The notes: generated by a model from the letters alone, not told the origin. Shown: positions 1 to 6,576, numbered from the stretch's first letter. The stretch is 8,581 nt of DNA from SVTX01 sp045659745 (GCA_045659745.1 JAZRCL010000025.1:1-8581), one strand, 5' to 3'. Numbers and translations are program-made.

Positions 1-8
1 TTTAGTTG

Positions 9-17
9 TGGTACAAT
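9..17 (+). promoter_or_regulatory. Possible extended -10 element of the nrdR promoter
   Basis: The string TGGTACAAT carries a TG dinucleotide one base before TACAAT, a one-mismatch match to TATAAT, as in an extended -10 promoter. It lies 40 bases before the nrdR start, a sensible distance for a short leader. The matching -35 hexamer would fall before the first base of the window, so it cannot be checked. A chance match is possible. Confidence 0.35.
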
Positions 18-38
18 ATTCGTATAAAGCCAAGTATT

Positions 39-46
39 GAAAGGAA
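39..46 (+). promoter_or_regulatory. Ribosome binding site that sets the nrdR start
   Basis: GAAAGGAA contains the Shine-Dalgarno core AAGGA at 41-45, eleven bases before the ATG at 57. It favours that ATG over the in-frame upstream ATG at 6, which has no such site and would add 17 residues not expected in NrdR. Confidence 0.6.
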
Positions 47-56
47 TTTGATATAT

Positions 57-500
57 ATGAGATGTCCCAGTTGCGGAGCAGGCGACAGTAAGGTTATAGA
101 TTCCAGACCCGTGGAAGAGGGCAACAGCATACGCCGACGCAGAGAATGTCTTGCGTGTCAGAAGCGTTTCACCACGTTTGAAGTGTTGGAATCCGTGCAG
201 ATAATCGTTATAAAAAAGAACGGTGAAAAAGAGCTTTTTGACAGAACAAAGCTTCTTGGTGGAATACTCAAGGCAACCCAAAAGCGTCCCGTCAATGCCG
301 AAGATATAGTGAATTCCGTTGAAAATGAGCTTCAGAACTCGCTGAAAAACGAGGTGACCACTACCGAGATAGGCGAGATGGTTATGGAAAAGCTTAAGGC
401 TGCCGATAAGGTGGCGTACGTTAGATTTGCCTCGGTTTACCGCGAATTTACCGACGTTAACAATTTCCTTGACGAGCTTATGGAGCTTATCAGAAGATAA
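57..500 (+). CDS. nrdR: Transcriptional repressor NrdR
   Basis: NrdR is a cytoplasmic, nucleotide-sensing repressor of ribonucleotide reductase (nrd) genes. Its ATP-cone domain binds ATP/dATP and controls DNA binding through a zinc ribbon. The 147-residue protein is full length for the family (about 150). The zinc ribbon is visible as C3-P-S-C6 and C31-L-A-C34, with the family stretch KVIDSR at 12-17 and the basic run RRRRE at 26-30. The ATP-cone follows from about residue 46 to 136, starting with VIKKNGEKELFDR. The start at 57 is chosen because MRCPSCG is the canonical N-terminus and a Shine-Dalgarno site precedes it. An intrinsic terminator follows five bases after the stop, so nrdR ends a transcription unit. 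No NrdR box or nrd gene is seen nearby. Identification is firm. Confidence 0.96.
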   Translation: MRCPSCGAGDSKVIDSRPVEEGNSIRRRRECLACQKRFTTFEVLESVQIIVIKKNGEKELFDRTKLLGGILKATQKRPVNAEDIVNSVENELQNSLKNEVTTTEIGEMVMEKLKAADKVAYVRFASVYREFTDVNNFLDELMELIRR

Positions 501-504
501 TAGT

Positions 505-536
505 AAAAAATACGGCGTGATCGCCGTATTTTTTTT
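505..536 (+). terminator. Intrinsic terminator after nrdR
   Basis: A perfect 7-base stem, TACGGCG (511-517) with CGCCGTA (522-528), closes a TGAT loop and is followed by eight T residues (529-536). Six A residues before the stem can extend it and would let it also work on the minus strand. It separates nrdR from spoVAF. Confidence 0.92.
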
Positions 537-569
537 ATACCTTTTGGCAAATAATACGTTAAAATCCAT

Positions 570-575
570 AGGGAG
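570..575 (+). promoter_or_regulatory. Ribosome binding site of spoVAF
   Basis: AGGGAG lies six bases before the ATG at 582. The promoter is unclear: only 45 bases separate the upstream terminator from the start codon, so a promoter must lie within or overlap the terminator unless transcription reads through. I found no convincing sigma-A or sigma-G element. Confidence 0.55.
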
Positions 576-581
576 CTTTAT

Positions 582-2030
582 ATGAAAGAATTTGCCGAAA
601 AGTATTCAGAAAACATAAAGATATTCGATGATATTTTCTGCGTCAAGGACAACTTTGACATTATCAAAAAAACACTCAAAATTGGTGCCGACGAGCTTAC
701 GCTGTATTATATTGACGGCTTTGTGAAAGACGTTGTAATGCAGAAGCTTATGTCGGATTTCGTGTCGCTTAAAACGCTTGAGCCGAACAAGGACTTGTTT
801 TCATGTAAGGATCACAGAGATGCGGTGCTGGCTTTTATGGAGTGCAACGTCTCGTACGTAGAGAGTGATGTCACAACGGATATTGATTTTGCGGTGCAGA
901 TGGTTATGTCGGGCGCAACGCTTGTTTTAGGCTCGCGCTTTGGAGCGAACGGAATAATAATTGATGCGCGGACTTACCCCGCAAGAAGCACCGGAGAGCC
1001 CGAGGGTGACAAGGTTATGCGAGGTGCGAGAGACGGATTTGTGGAGACACTGATATTCAATACCGCGCTTATCCGCAGACGAATAAGAAATCCCTCGCTT
1101 ACGATGAGCTATATCACCGTGGGCAAGGATTCGAGGACGGATATAGTGGTCTGCTATATGAAGGACAGGGCAGATATGAAGTATGTCGAGTCGCTTAAGG
1201 AAAAAATAAGGAATATCAAGACGGACTCGCTTGCTATGGGGCACGAGTCGCTTGCGGAATGCCTGGTAAAGAGACGGTGGTACAATCCATTCCCGAAAAT
1301 AAGATACACCGAGCGTCCCGATTCAGCGTCGGCGCAATTACTTGAGGGAAGCGTGCTCGTAATTATTGACAACTCGCCCGAGGTAATGATACTGCCAACG
1401 TCGATATTCGACTTTATGCAGGAGACCAACGACTTTTATTTTCCGCCGCTTACGGGGTCTTATATCAGAATAGTACGGCACATAGTTTTTTGGCTAGCAC
1501 TGTTTCTGACGCCGCTGTGGTATTTTGCGATAACTCACGAGAGCATTGTTCCCGAATGGCTTTCATTTATCATCCCTCAGGACAGAGGACGTATACCAAT
1601 ACTCGCCCAACTTCTTTTGACGGAGTTTATAATAGACGGACTTCGTATGGCGTCGCTCAACACCCCGAATATGCTTTCGAACTCGCTTTCGGTGGTAGGT
1701 GGACTTATACTCGGAGATTTCGCGGTAAATATCGGCTGGCTTATCCCTGAGGTCATACTGTATATGGCGTTTGTTGCGATTGCGAATTTCACGCAGAGAA
1801 GCTACGAGCTAGGGTACGCGTTCAAGTTTTTGAGAATATTGTTGCTGATACTCACGGCTCTATTTGGAGGTTGGGGACTGCTTGGGGGAAGTGTTTTGAT
1901 ACTCATACTCGTCGCGACAAACAAGACGGTAAACGGAAAGAGAAGCTATCTTTATCCCTTGATACCTTTTAATTTTAAGGCGCTCAAATCCTTGTTTTTT
2001 CGTGTGAGAAAAAGTGATTTTACAGAGTAA
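582..2030 (+). CDS. spoVAF: SpoVAF-type stage V sporulation / germination membrane protein
   Basis: This is a GerA-family membrane protein (relatives of germinant receptor A subunits) of the SpoVAF branch. It is expected in the inner spore membrane, where B. subtilis SpoVAF is reported to form an ion channel with a partner (FigP) and to speed the germination response. The 482 residues match the family's usual length of roughly 480-500. The soluble N-terminal half carries the family signature at about 131-170: TYPARS, the EP at 139-140, RGARDGFVE (147-155), and NTALIRRRIR (160-169). RYTERPD (241-247) and LLEGSVL (253-259) follow. Hydrophobic segments then appear near 296-318, 338-356, 367-388, 390-403, 412-429 and 433-446, and the C-terminus has PLIPFNFKAL (459-468). 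These stretches resemble remembered SpoVAF more than GerAA. No spoVA genes flank it: nrdR lies before it and rsmH after. A general GerA A-subunit is the alternative. Confidence 0.82.
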   Translation: MKEFAEKYSENIKIFDDIFCVKDNFDIIKKTLKIGADELTLYYIDGFVKDVVMQKLMSDFVSLKTLEPNKDLFSCKDHRDAVLAFMECNVSYVESDVTTDIDFAVQMVMSGATLVLGSRFGANGIIIDARTYPARSTGEPEGDKVMRGARDGFVETLIFNTALIRRRIRNPSLTMSYITVGKDSRTDIVVCYMKDRADMKYVESLKEKIRNIKTDSLAMGHESLAECLVKRRWYNPFPKIRYTERPDSASAQLLEGSVLVIIDNSPEVMILPTSIFDFMQETNDFYFPPLTGSYIRIVRHIVFWLALFLTPLWYFAITHESIVPEWLSFIIPQDRGRIPILAQLLLTEFIIDGLRMASLNTPNMLSNSLSVVGGLILGDFAVNIGWLIPEVILYMAFVAIANFTQRSYELGYAFKFLRILLLILTALFGGWGLLGGSVLILILVATNKTVNGKRSYLYPLIPFNFKALKSLFFRVRKSDFTE

Positions 2031-2034
2031 ATTT

Positions 2035-2079
2035 TCGCGGCTGTGGGGCAGTTTTGCCGAGCGGCCGCGATTGCTTTTT
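2035..2079 (+). terminator. Probable intrinsic terminator after spoVAF
   Basis: An outer 7-base stem TCGCGGC (2035-2041) with GCCGCGA (2064-2070) encloses a smaller stem GGCA/TGCC (2047-2050, 2055-2058) with a GTTT loop. The T tract TTGCTTTTT follows directly. The stem is strong, but the interior has unpaired bases and the T tract is interrupted, so termination may be incomplete. Confidence 0.6.
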
Positions 2080-2130
2080 CATAGGGCAAAAAAATTATTA
2101 AAATGTTCACGAAATACTTGCCGCGACCTC

Positions 2131-2159
2131 TTGATTTTATATAATTTATATATTATAAT
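2131..2159 (+). promoter_or_regulatory. Vegetative-type promoter ahead of rsmH and the dcw cluster
   Basis: TTGATT (2131-2136) matches the -35 consensus in four of six positions, and TATAAT (2154-2159) matches the -10 exactly, with a 17-base spacer. Transcription would begin near 2166, about 27 bases before the rsmH start. A second perfect TATAAT at 2140-2145 with TTGCCG at 2118-2123 (16-base spacer) is an alternative. The -10 lies within a perfect 16-base palindrome at 2148-2163. No repeated TGGGN motifs, the usual MraZ operator, are seen. The region is very AT-rich, which raises the rate of chance matches. Confidence 0.65.
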
Positions 2160-2179
2160 ATATCTGTATTGCTATGTTT

Positions 2180-2187
2180 GAGAGGCG
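2180..2187 (+). promoter_or_regulatory. Ribosome binding site that sets the rsmH start
   Basis: GAGAGGCG places GAGG seven bases before the ATG at 2193. It supports that start over the in-frame TTG at 2169, which would put this site inside the coding region and add eight residues. Confidence 0.6.
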
Positions 2188-2192
2188 AAATT

Positions 2193-3140
2193 ATGGAAAC
2201 TCAAGGACTTAAATTTTTACACCGCTCGGTGCTTCTTGATGAGTGTATTGAAAACCTCAATATTGATCCGAACGGAATTTATATAGACGGCACCGCAGGC
2301 GGTGGAGGGCACTCCTACGAGATTGCCAAAAGACTGACGGGCGGCAGACTTATCGCCATAGATCAGGACGAGGCGGCTATCGCGGCGGCAGGCAAGAGAC
2401 TCTCAGAGTTTGGAGATAGGGTGACTATCGTCAGAAATAACTTTTCCAATATTGCGGACGTTTGCCGTGAGCTTGATATTAAGAAAATAAACGGTGTACT
2501 GCTTGATCTTGGCGTGTCATCGTATCAGCTCGATACTGCAGAGCGTGGATTTTCGCATAACGCCGATGCACCGCTTGATATGCGAATGGACAGACGAAAT
2601 CAGCTTGACGCGTATACCGTTGTAAATCTCTATCCCGAGGATAAGATCCGCAAGATCATTTATGATTACGGCGAGGACAGATTTGCCCCCAAGATCGCAG
2701 CGGCAATAGTACGTCGCAGAGAGATAAAGCCTATTGAAACCACGGGCGAGCTTGTTGACGTAATAAAGAGCGCGATTCCCGCGGCGGCGCGCGAGGGTGG
2801 ACATCATCCCGCAAAGCGCACGTTCCAGGCGATAAGAATTGAGGTAAACGGAGAGCTTTCAGTTATTCAGCCTGCGATCGAGTCGGCATCGGAGCTGCTC
2901 GCTCCCGGTGGCAGAATAGCGATAATCACGTTCCATTCGCTTGAGGACAGAATAGTCAAGCAAAGTTACGTAAGACTCTCAGAGGGCTGCACCTGCCCGC
3001 CGAGAATTCCCGTGTGCGTGTGCGGCAATAAGCCCAAGGTCAAAATAATATCTAGAAAGCCTATTTTGCCCACGGATACAGAGATAGAGGAAAATCCCCG
3101 CTCAAGAAGCGCGAAGCTTCGTGTGGCGGAAAAGCTTTAA
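2193..3140 (+). CDS. rsmH: 16S rRNA (cytosine-1402-N4)-methyltransferase RsmH (MraW)
   Basis: RsmH transfers a methyl group from S-adenosylmethionine to N4 of C1402 in 16S rRNA, in the ribosomal P site, and acts in the cytoplasm. It is 315 residues long, as usual. Visible motifs are the N-terminal HRSVLLDECI (10-19), the SAM-binding glycine loop GTAGGGGHS (33-41), the acidic AIDQD (55-59), LLDLGVSSYQLD (103-114), HHPAKRTFQAIRIEVN (204-219), ITFHSLEDRIVK (245-256) and the terminal SRSAKLRVAEKL (304-315). The two CxC pairs at 266/268 and 275/277 in CTCPP...CVCG also occur in many anaerobe homologues; a metal-binding role is only a guess. It heads the dcw genes here, the place where mraZ usually comes first. 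A 59-base gap separates it from the next start. Confidence 0.96.
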   Translation: METQGLKFLHRSVLLDECIENLNIDPNGIYIDGTAGGGGHSYEIAKRLTGGRLIAIDQDEAAIAAAGKRLSEFGDRVTIVRNNFSNIADVCRELDIKKINGVLLDLGVSSYQLDTAERGFSHNADAPLDMRMDRRNQLDAYTVVNLYPEDKIRKIIYDYGEDRFAPKIAAAIVRRREIKPIETTGELVDVIKSAIPAAAREGGHHPAKRTFQAIRIEVNGELSVIQPAIESASELLAPGGRIAIITFHSLEDRIVKQSYVRLSEGCTCPPRIPVCVCGNKPKVKIISRKPILPTDTEIEENPRSRSAKLRVAEKL

Positions 3141-3189
3141 TTCTATAAAGGCCCCATTTTACAAATGGCTTAAAAAGCCGAAAACATAT

Positions 3190-3193
3190 GGAG
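3190..3193 (+). promoter_or_regulatory. Ribosome binding site that sets the ftsL-like start
   Basis: GGAG lies six bases before the ATG at 3200. The in-frame ATG at 3188 has no Shine-Dalgarno match upstream (the bases before it read AAAACAT) and overlaps this site, so the start at 3200 is preferred. Confidence 0.6.
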
Positions 3194-3199
3194 ACGGAT

Positions 3200-4045
3200 A
3201 TGAAAAACATAAAAGATTCCTGCTCTTATTACATAGGCCTGTTGTGTGAAAGGTTTCAGAACAAGGGTATTGCTGAAAAAGCCACTATAGATGCCCAAAG
3301 TGATATAGCGGCGTCAAATAAACGACGCGCCAGACACAAAGACGACACGATAGACCCCAAGAGCAAAAAATATAAAACCAGCTTATATAACGGCAAGCTC
3401 TATACAGGCAGTGAGGACTTTGCCCGATATTATAAGGATCTGCGAGGCCCCAAATCCCCCGACGCCGCGTCAAGAGACGAGGAGGAATATAAAAAAGCAC
3501 TTGCAGATTCTAAAAGGGAAGTTAAATTACAGTCAAAAAAAGAGATGCGGCTTGCTATACGCAAGCTGATAGGGGAAAAGCTGAGGGAGATAGGTCTTAT
3601 ACCGATAAAGCCCCAAAAGCTGATGGAGACGATAGGCAGAGGATTTCCCGACGCTGAAGCTCAGGGAGAAGTTAAAGCAAAGCAACAAAGACTGCCAAAG
3701 GGTATGCCTTTGACAATAATCATAATTTTTGTATCACTTCTTTTGATAGTCACCTCATCCGTTATGGTAAGCCGCACAGAAAGCGATATTTCGCGTCTTG
3801 AGTCCAAGCTTGAGGATCTCAAGGAGGAGGAATCCAAGCTGAATGCTGATCTCGAGGTCAAAAACAATATGATCGATATAAAGGAGATCGCACAGGGGCA
3901 GTATGGGATGGTAAGTGCGGAGTACGTTGCGTCCAGATATATACATATTGAGCGCGATGATAAGATAATTTTTGACACGGACTATTCGCGTGAGTCTGCA
4001 ATAGTCAGACTTTTTGAGGCGTTGGGACTAAAAAAAGAGGATTGA
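3200..4045 (+). CDS. ftsL: FtsL-like division protein with a long cytoplasmic N-terminus
   Basis: FtsL is a bitopic divisome protein that pairs with DivIC/FtsB through a coiled coil and helps activate the septal transpeptidase. The fit here comes from position, between rsmH and a class B PBP exactly where ftsL sits, and from topology. There is one transmembrane helix at about residues 170-190, then an extracellular heptad-like segment at about 192-223 rich in Glu, Lys and Leu. A short C-terminal tail follows that contains the AQGQYGMVS stretch (231-239), much like the post-coil turn of FtsL/DivIC. What is odd is the size. At 281 residues it is over twice a typical FtsL (about 100-120), because about 165 charged, lysine-rich residues with no recognised domain precede the helix. 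Sequence similarity to FtsL is too weak to judge by eye. DivIC or a lineage-specific septal protein is the alternative. Confidence 0.65.
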   Translation: MKNIKDSCSYYIGLLCERFQNKGIAEKATIDAQSDIAASNKRRARHKDDTIDPKSKKYKTSLYNGKLYTGSEDFARYYKDLRGPKSPDAASRDEEEYKKALADSKREVKLQSKKEMRLAIRKLIGEKLREIGLIPIKPQKLMETIGRGFPDAEAQGEVKAKQQRLPKGMPLTIIIIFVSLLLIVTSSVMVSRTESDISRLESKLEDLKEEESKLNADLEVKNNMIDIKEIAQGQYGMVSAEYVASRYIHIERDDKIIFDTDYSRESAIVRLFEALGLKKED

Positions 4046-4116
4046 CAGGGTGCGGAGTTTAGTAATATCTCCGCCACGGACAAACATATAATCTATTTAG
4101 AACACAGAACAAAGAG

Positions 4117-4125
4117 AGGGAGGAG
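4117..4125 (+). promoter_or_regulatory. Strong ribosome binding site of the class B PBP gene
   Basis: AGGGAGGAG contains GGAGG at 4119-4123, nearly full complementarity to the 16S tail. The spacer to the ATG at 4128 is only four bases, shorter than the usual five to nine. Confidence 0.6.
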
Positions 4126-4127
4126 AC

Positions 4128-6515
4128 ATGGAAGGCGGAACACCCAGCAATAAGGTTCTGAAAAGGTCAGCAGTGATCTGCGCCGTTATCACGGTACTTC
4201 TACTGCTCCTTTGCTTAAGAATCTTTTCTATACAGCTATTTGACTTTAAGAAGTATGAGCAAAAGGTAATAGACCAGATAACGCAGGTCACACCCGTTGC
4301 CGCTGACAGAGGTGAGATATACGACAAAAACGGCATAGTTATTGCCACAAATATAACTACGTACAGACTTTTTATTGACCCTGCGGTAATATCGCAGCAA
4401 ACCGTCAACGACGCAAAAGGATATGCCGAGATAATCGCAAAAGGACTTTCAGAGATAGAGTCATTGGGTCTTACCTACGACGAGATATTAGTGCAGACTA
4501 CTTATACGAGATACAGAGACAGAACGCTTAAAAAGCATATTTCACAAGAGGATGCAGCCAAGGTCAGAGCCTTTCTTGAGGAGGCGGAGATTGACGATTT
4601 GGCACTCGTTCATCTTCAGGCGACAAGTAAAAGATACTATCCTTATGAGAGCCTTGGTTCGCATGCCCTCGGCTTTACTAACAGTGACGGCGACGGAATA
4701 TACGGAATCGAGCTTCAGTATAATCAGTATCTTCAGGGCACGGACGGAAAGTACGTGACAGCAAAGGACTCGTCGGGCAGAGAAATGCCCTATGACTATG
4801 AGAGCTACATTCCCGCAATAGACGGCTATAGCGTAGTCACGACCATAGACGTTTATATTCAGGCGGAGCTTGAGGAGCAGGTAAAGCAGGCGTATCTTGA
4901 GTCAGGCGGAAAGAACAGAGCCTGCGGCGTGGTTATGGACGTTAACACGGGCGCGGTGCTCGCTATGGCGACGTACCCGAATTTTGACCTCAATAATCCT
5001 TGGACGTTGAACGAGGATTCGCAGACCAAGCTTGACGGAGCTCTTGCAAAGCTTTATGAGAGCGGACTTGAGGAAGGTAGCGAGGAGTTTCTGGAGAAAA
5101 CACGCGAGCTTTATTGCGAGACCTTGAGAATAAGCAATGCAGAAGACTCACAGTACCGTTATGATACTTACGAGGAGTTCCACTCTGCGCTCTCGCAGGG
5201 GCTAATGCTCGCTATGTGGAACAATAAGGTGACCACAGAGGTCTATATGCCCGGTTCTACCTTCAAGGTAATTACCGCGGCTATGGCGTACGAGGAAAAT
5301 CTCGTTAAGGAAACAGAAACATTCTCTTGCCCAGGATACCACATCGTGCTTGGGCAGAAGATAAAATGTCACAAGACCACGGGACACGGAAGCCTTACGT
5401 TTGCAAGAGGAATTCAGCAGTCTTGTAACCCAGTGCTTATGATGATGGGCGCGCGTATAGGACAGAGCAGATTTTACGATTATTTCAACGCTTTCGGATA
5501 TCTTGATAAGACGGGAATAGACATTCAGGGCGAGGGCGTCAGCATTTTCTTTGATAAAGACCATTTCACCGAGCTTGACCTTGCGGTCACGTCATTCGGT
5601 CAGAACTTTAAGATATCTGTAATGCAGCACCTGTCCGCTATAAGCGCGGTTGCAAACGGCGGAGAGCTTGTCACTCCCCACCTGCTGTCAGAGGTGCGCG
5701 ACAACGACGGAAATATTATTTTTTCCTATGAAACTCAAGTCAAGCGTCAGGTAATAAGCGAGGAAACCTCAAGAATAGTCTCCGAGGTGCTCCGCGAGGG
5801 TGTTGCCACCGACGGCGGTGCGAAGAATGCCTACGTTGCGGGATACAGAGTTGCCGCAAAGACGGGTACGTCCGAGAAAAAGGACACACATGATACGGAT
5901 TATACGCCGTATGTTTGTTCAACCGTGGCGTATGCGCCCGCAGACTCACCAGAGATAGCGGCGATAATAATGGTTGACGAGCCTACTGAGGGTGTGCTTT
6001 ACGGAAGTGTTGTTGCGGCGCCTTACATAGGGCAGCTTCTTGAGGAAATATTGCCTTACTACGGAGTCGAGGCGGTGTTTGACGAGGATGAGCTTGCAAA
6101 GCAGGCTATTGAGACACCTTGGCTTATAGCGCTTAGCGTGGAAAGAGCGCAGGAGCTTGCAGAACTCTACGGTGTGTCGATTGATATAGTAGGTGACGGA
6201 GACAAGGTGCTTGCGCAGTCACCCGCGCCCTTGACTCTTATGGAAAAGGGATCAGCAAAGGTAGTGCTTTACACTACGGAGGAATCCAAAAATAATAGGA
6301 AAACAGTTATAGTACCCGATCTTTCGGGAATGACCGCCGTGGCGGCAAACGGAACGCTTACGGGTTACGGACTAAACATCAAGATATCGGGAACTAAAAA
6401 TTATATGTCGGGCACGGGAGCCGTGGTTTACGAGCAATCTATACCCGCGGGAACACCCGTCGAGATAGGAACGGTTATTGAGTTGAAATTCAGATATCTC
6501 GACGCCGACGACTAA
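4128..6515 (+). CDS. Class B penicillin-binding protein with two PASTA domains (FtsI/PBP2B/SpoVD type)
   Basis: This septal D,D-transpeptidase cross-links peptidoglycan outside the membrane. The 795-residue protein has a transmembrane anchor at about 13-35, a dimerisation region opening with ADRGEIYDKNG (59-69), a transpeptidase domain from about 235 to 640, and two C-terminal PASTA domains (about 662-716 and 728-789). All three catalytic motifs are intact: S377-TFK, S432-CN and K578-TG. The order PBP plus two PASTA resembles B. subtilis PBP2B. The pair C414 and C433 (19 residues apart, one beside the SxN serine) matches the redox-active cysteine spacing reported for SpoVD. An acidic stretch at about 291-363 lengthens the loop ahead of the catalytic serine compared with familiar relatives. 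It follows the ftsL-like gene by 82 bases and precedes murE. No second class B PBP lies in the window. Whether it serves vegetative division, spore cortex formation or both cannot be settled here, so no gene symbol is assigned. Confidence 0.93.
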   Translation: MEGGTPSNKVLKRSAVICAVITVLLLLLCLRIFSIQLFDFKKYEQKVIDQITQVTPVAADRGEIYDKNGIVIATNITTYRLFIDPAVISQQTVNDAKGYAEIIAKGLSEIESLGLTYDEILVQTTYTRYRDRTLKKHISQEDAAKVRAFLEEAEIDDLALVHLQATSKRYYPYESLGSHALGFTNSDGDGIYGIELQYNQYLQGTDGKYVTAKDSSGREMPYDYESYIPAIDGYSVVTTIDVYIQAELEEQVKQAYLESGGKNRACGVVMDVNTGAVLAMATYPNFDLNNPWTLNEDSQTKLDGALAKLYESGLEEGSEEFLEKTRELYCETLRISNAEDSQYRYDTYEEFHSALSQGLMLAMWNNKVTTEVYMPGSTFKVITAAMAYEENLVKETETFSCPGYHIVLGQKIKCHKTTGHGSLTFARGIQQSCNPVLMMMGARIGQSRFYDYFNAFGYLDKTGIDIQGEGVSIFFDKDHFTELDLAVTSFGQNFKISVMQHLSAISAVANGGELVTPHLLSEVRDNDGNIIFSYETQVKRQVISEETSRIVSEVLREGVATDGGAKNAYVAGYRVAAKTGTSEKKDTHDTDYTPYVCSTVAYAPADSPEIAAIIMVDEPTEGVLYGSVVAAPYIGQLLEEILPYYGVEAVFDEDELAKQAIETPWLIALSVERAQELAELYGVSIDIVGDGDKVLAQSPAPLTLMEKGSAKVVLYTTEESKNNRKTVIVPDLSGMTAVAANGTLTGYGLNIKISGTKNYMSGTGAVVYEQSIPAGTPVEIGTVIELKFRYLDADD

Positions 6516-6566
6516 ACGGCAAAAAAAGCCGACGGAAGTATAAATTTTCAAAAAACTTATATTTTC

Positions 6567-6571
6567 GGAGG
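6567..6571 (+). promoter_or_regulatory. Ribosome binding site of murE
   Basis: GGAGG is a perfect Shine-Dalgarno core, five bases before the ATG at 6577. It fixes the murE start. Confidence 0.7.
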
Positions 6572-6576
6572 TTTAT

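Noticed and set aside
6..56. Upstream in-frame start adding 17 residues to NrdR
   Set aside because: The added residues are not part of the NrdR family and overlap the probable promoter and ribosome binding site; MRCPSCG at 57 is the canonical beginning.
537..581. Sigma-G promoter for spoVAF
   Set aside because: The best -10-like string (AATACGT near 554) matches only about four of seven consensus bases, and its -35 position falls in the T tract of the terminator.
1490..1750. Plus-strand 86-codon open frame inside spoVAF
   Set aside because: It lies wholly within the well-supported spoVAF frame, has no ribosome binding site and shows no recognisable domain.
2169..2192. Upstream TTG start for RsmH
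   Set aside because: The GAGAGGCG ribosome binding site lies inside this extension and points to the ATG at 2193. The predicted transcript start near 2166 also leaves no leader for it.
3188..3199. ATG at 3188 as start of the ftsL-like gene
   Set aside because: No Shine-Dalgarno site precedes it, while GGAG at 3190-3193 is well placed for the ATG at 3200. The difference is only four residues.
4046..4127. Internal terminator between the ftsL-like gene and the PBP gene
   Set aside because: The GCGGAG/CTCCGC hairpin has no T tract behind it, so the operon is read as continuous.
6516..6576. Terminator between the PBP gene and murE
   Set aside because: Only a 4-base stem, CGGC/GCCG, around an A-rich loop is present and no T tract follows.
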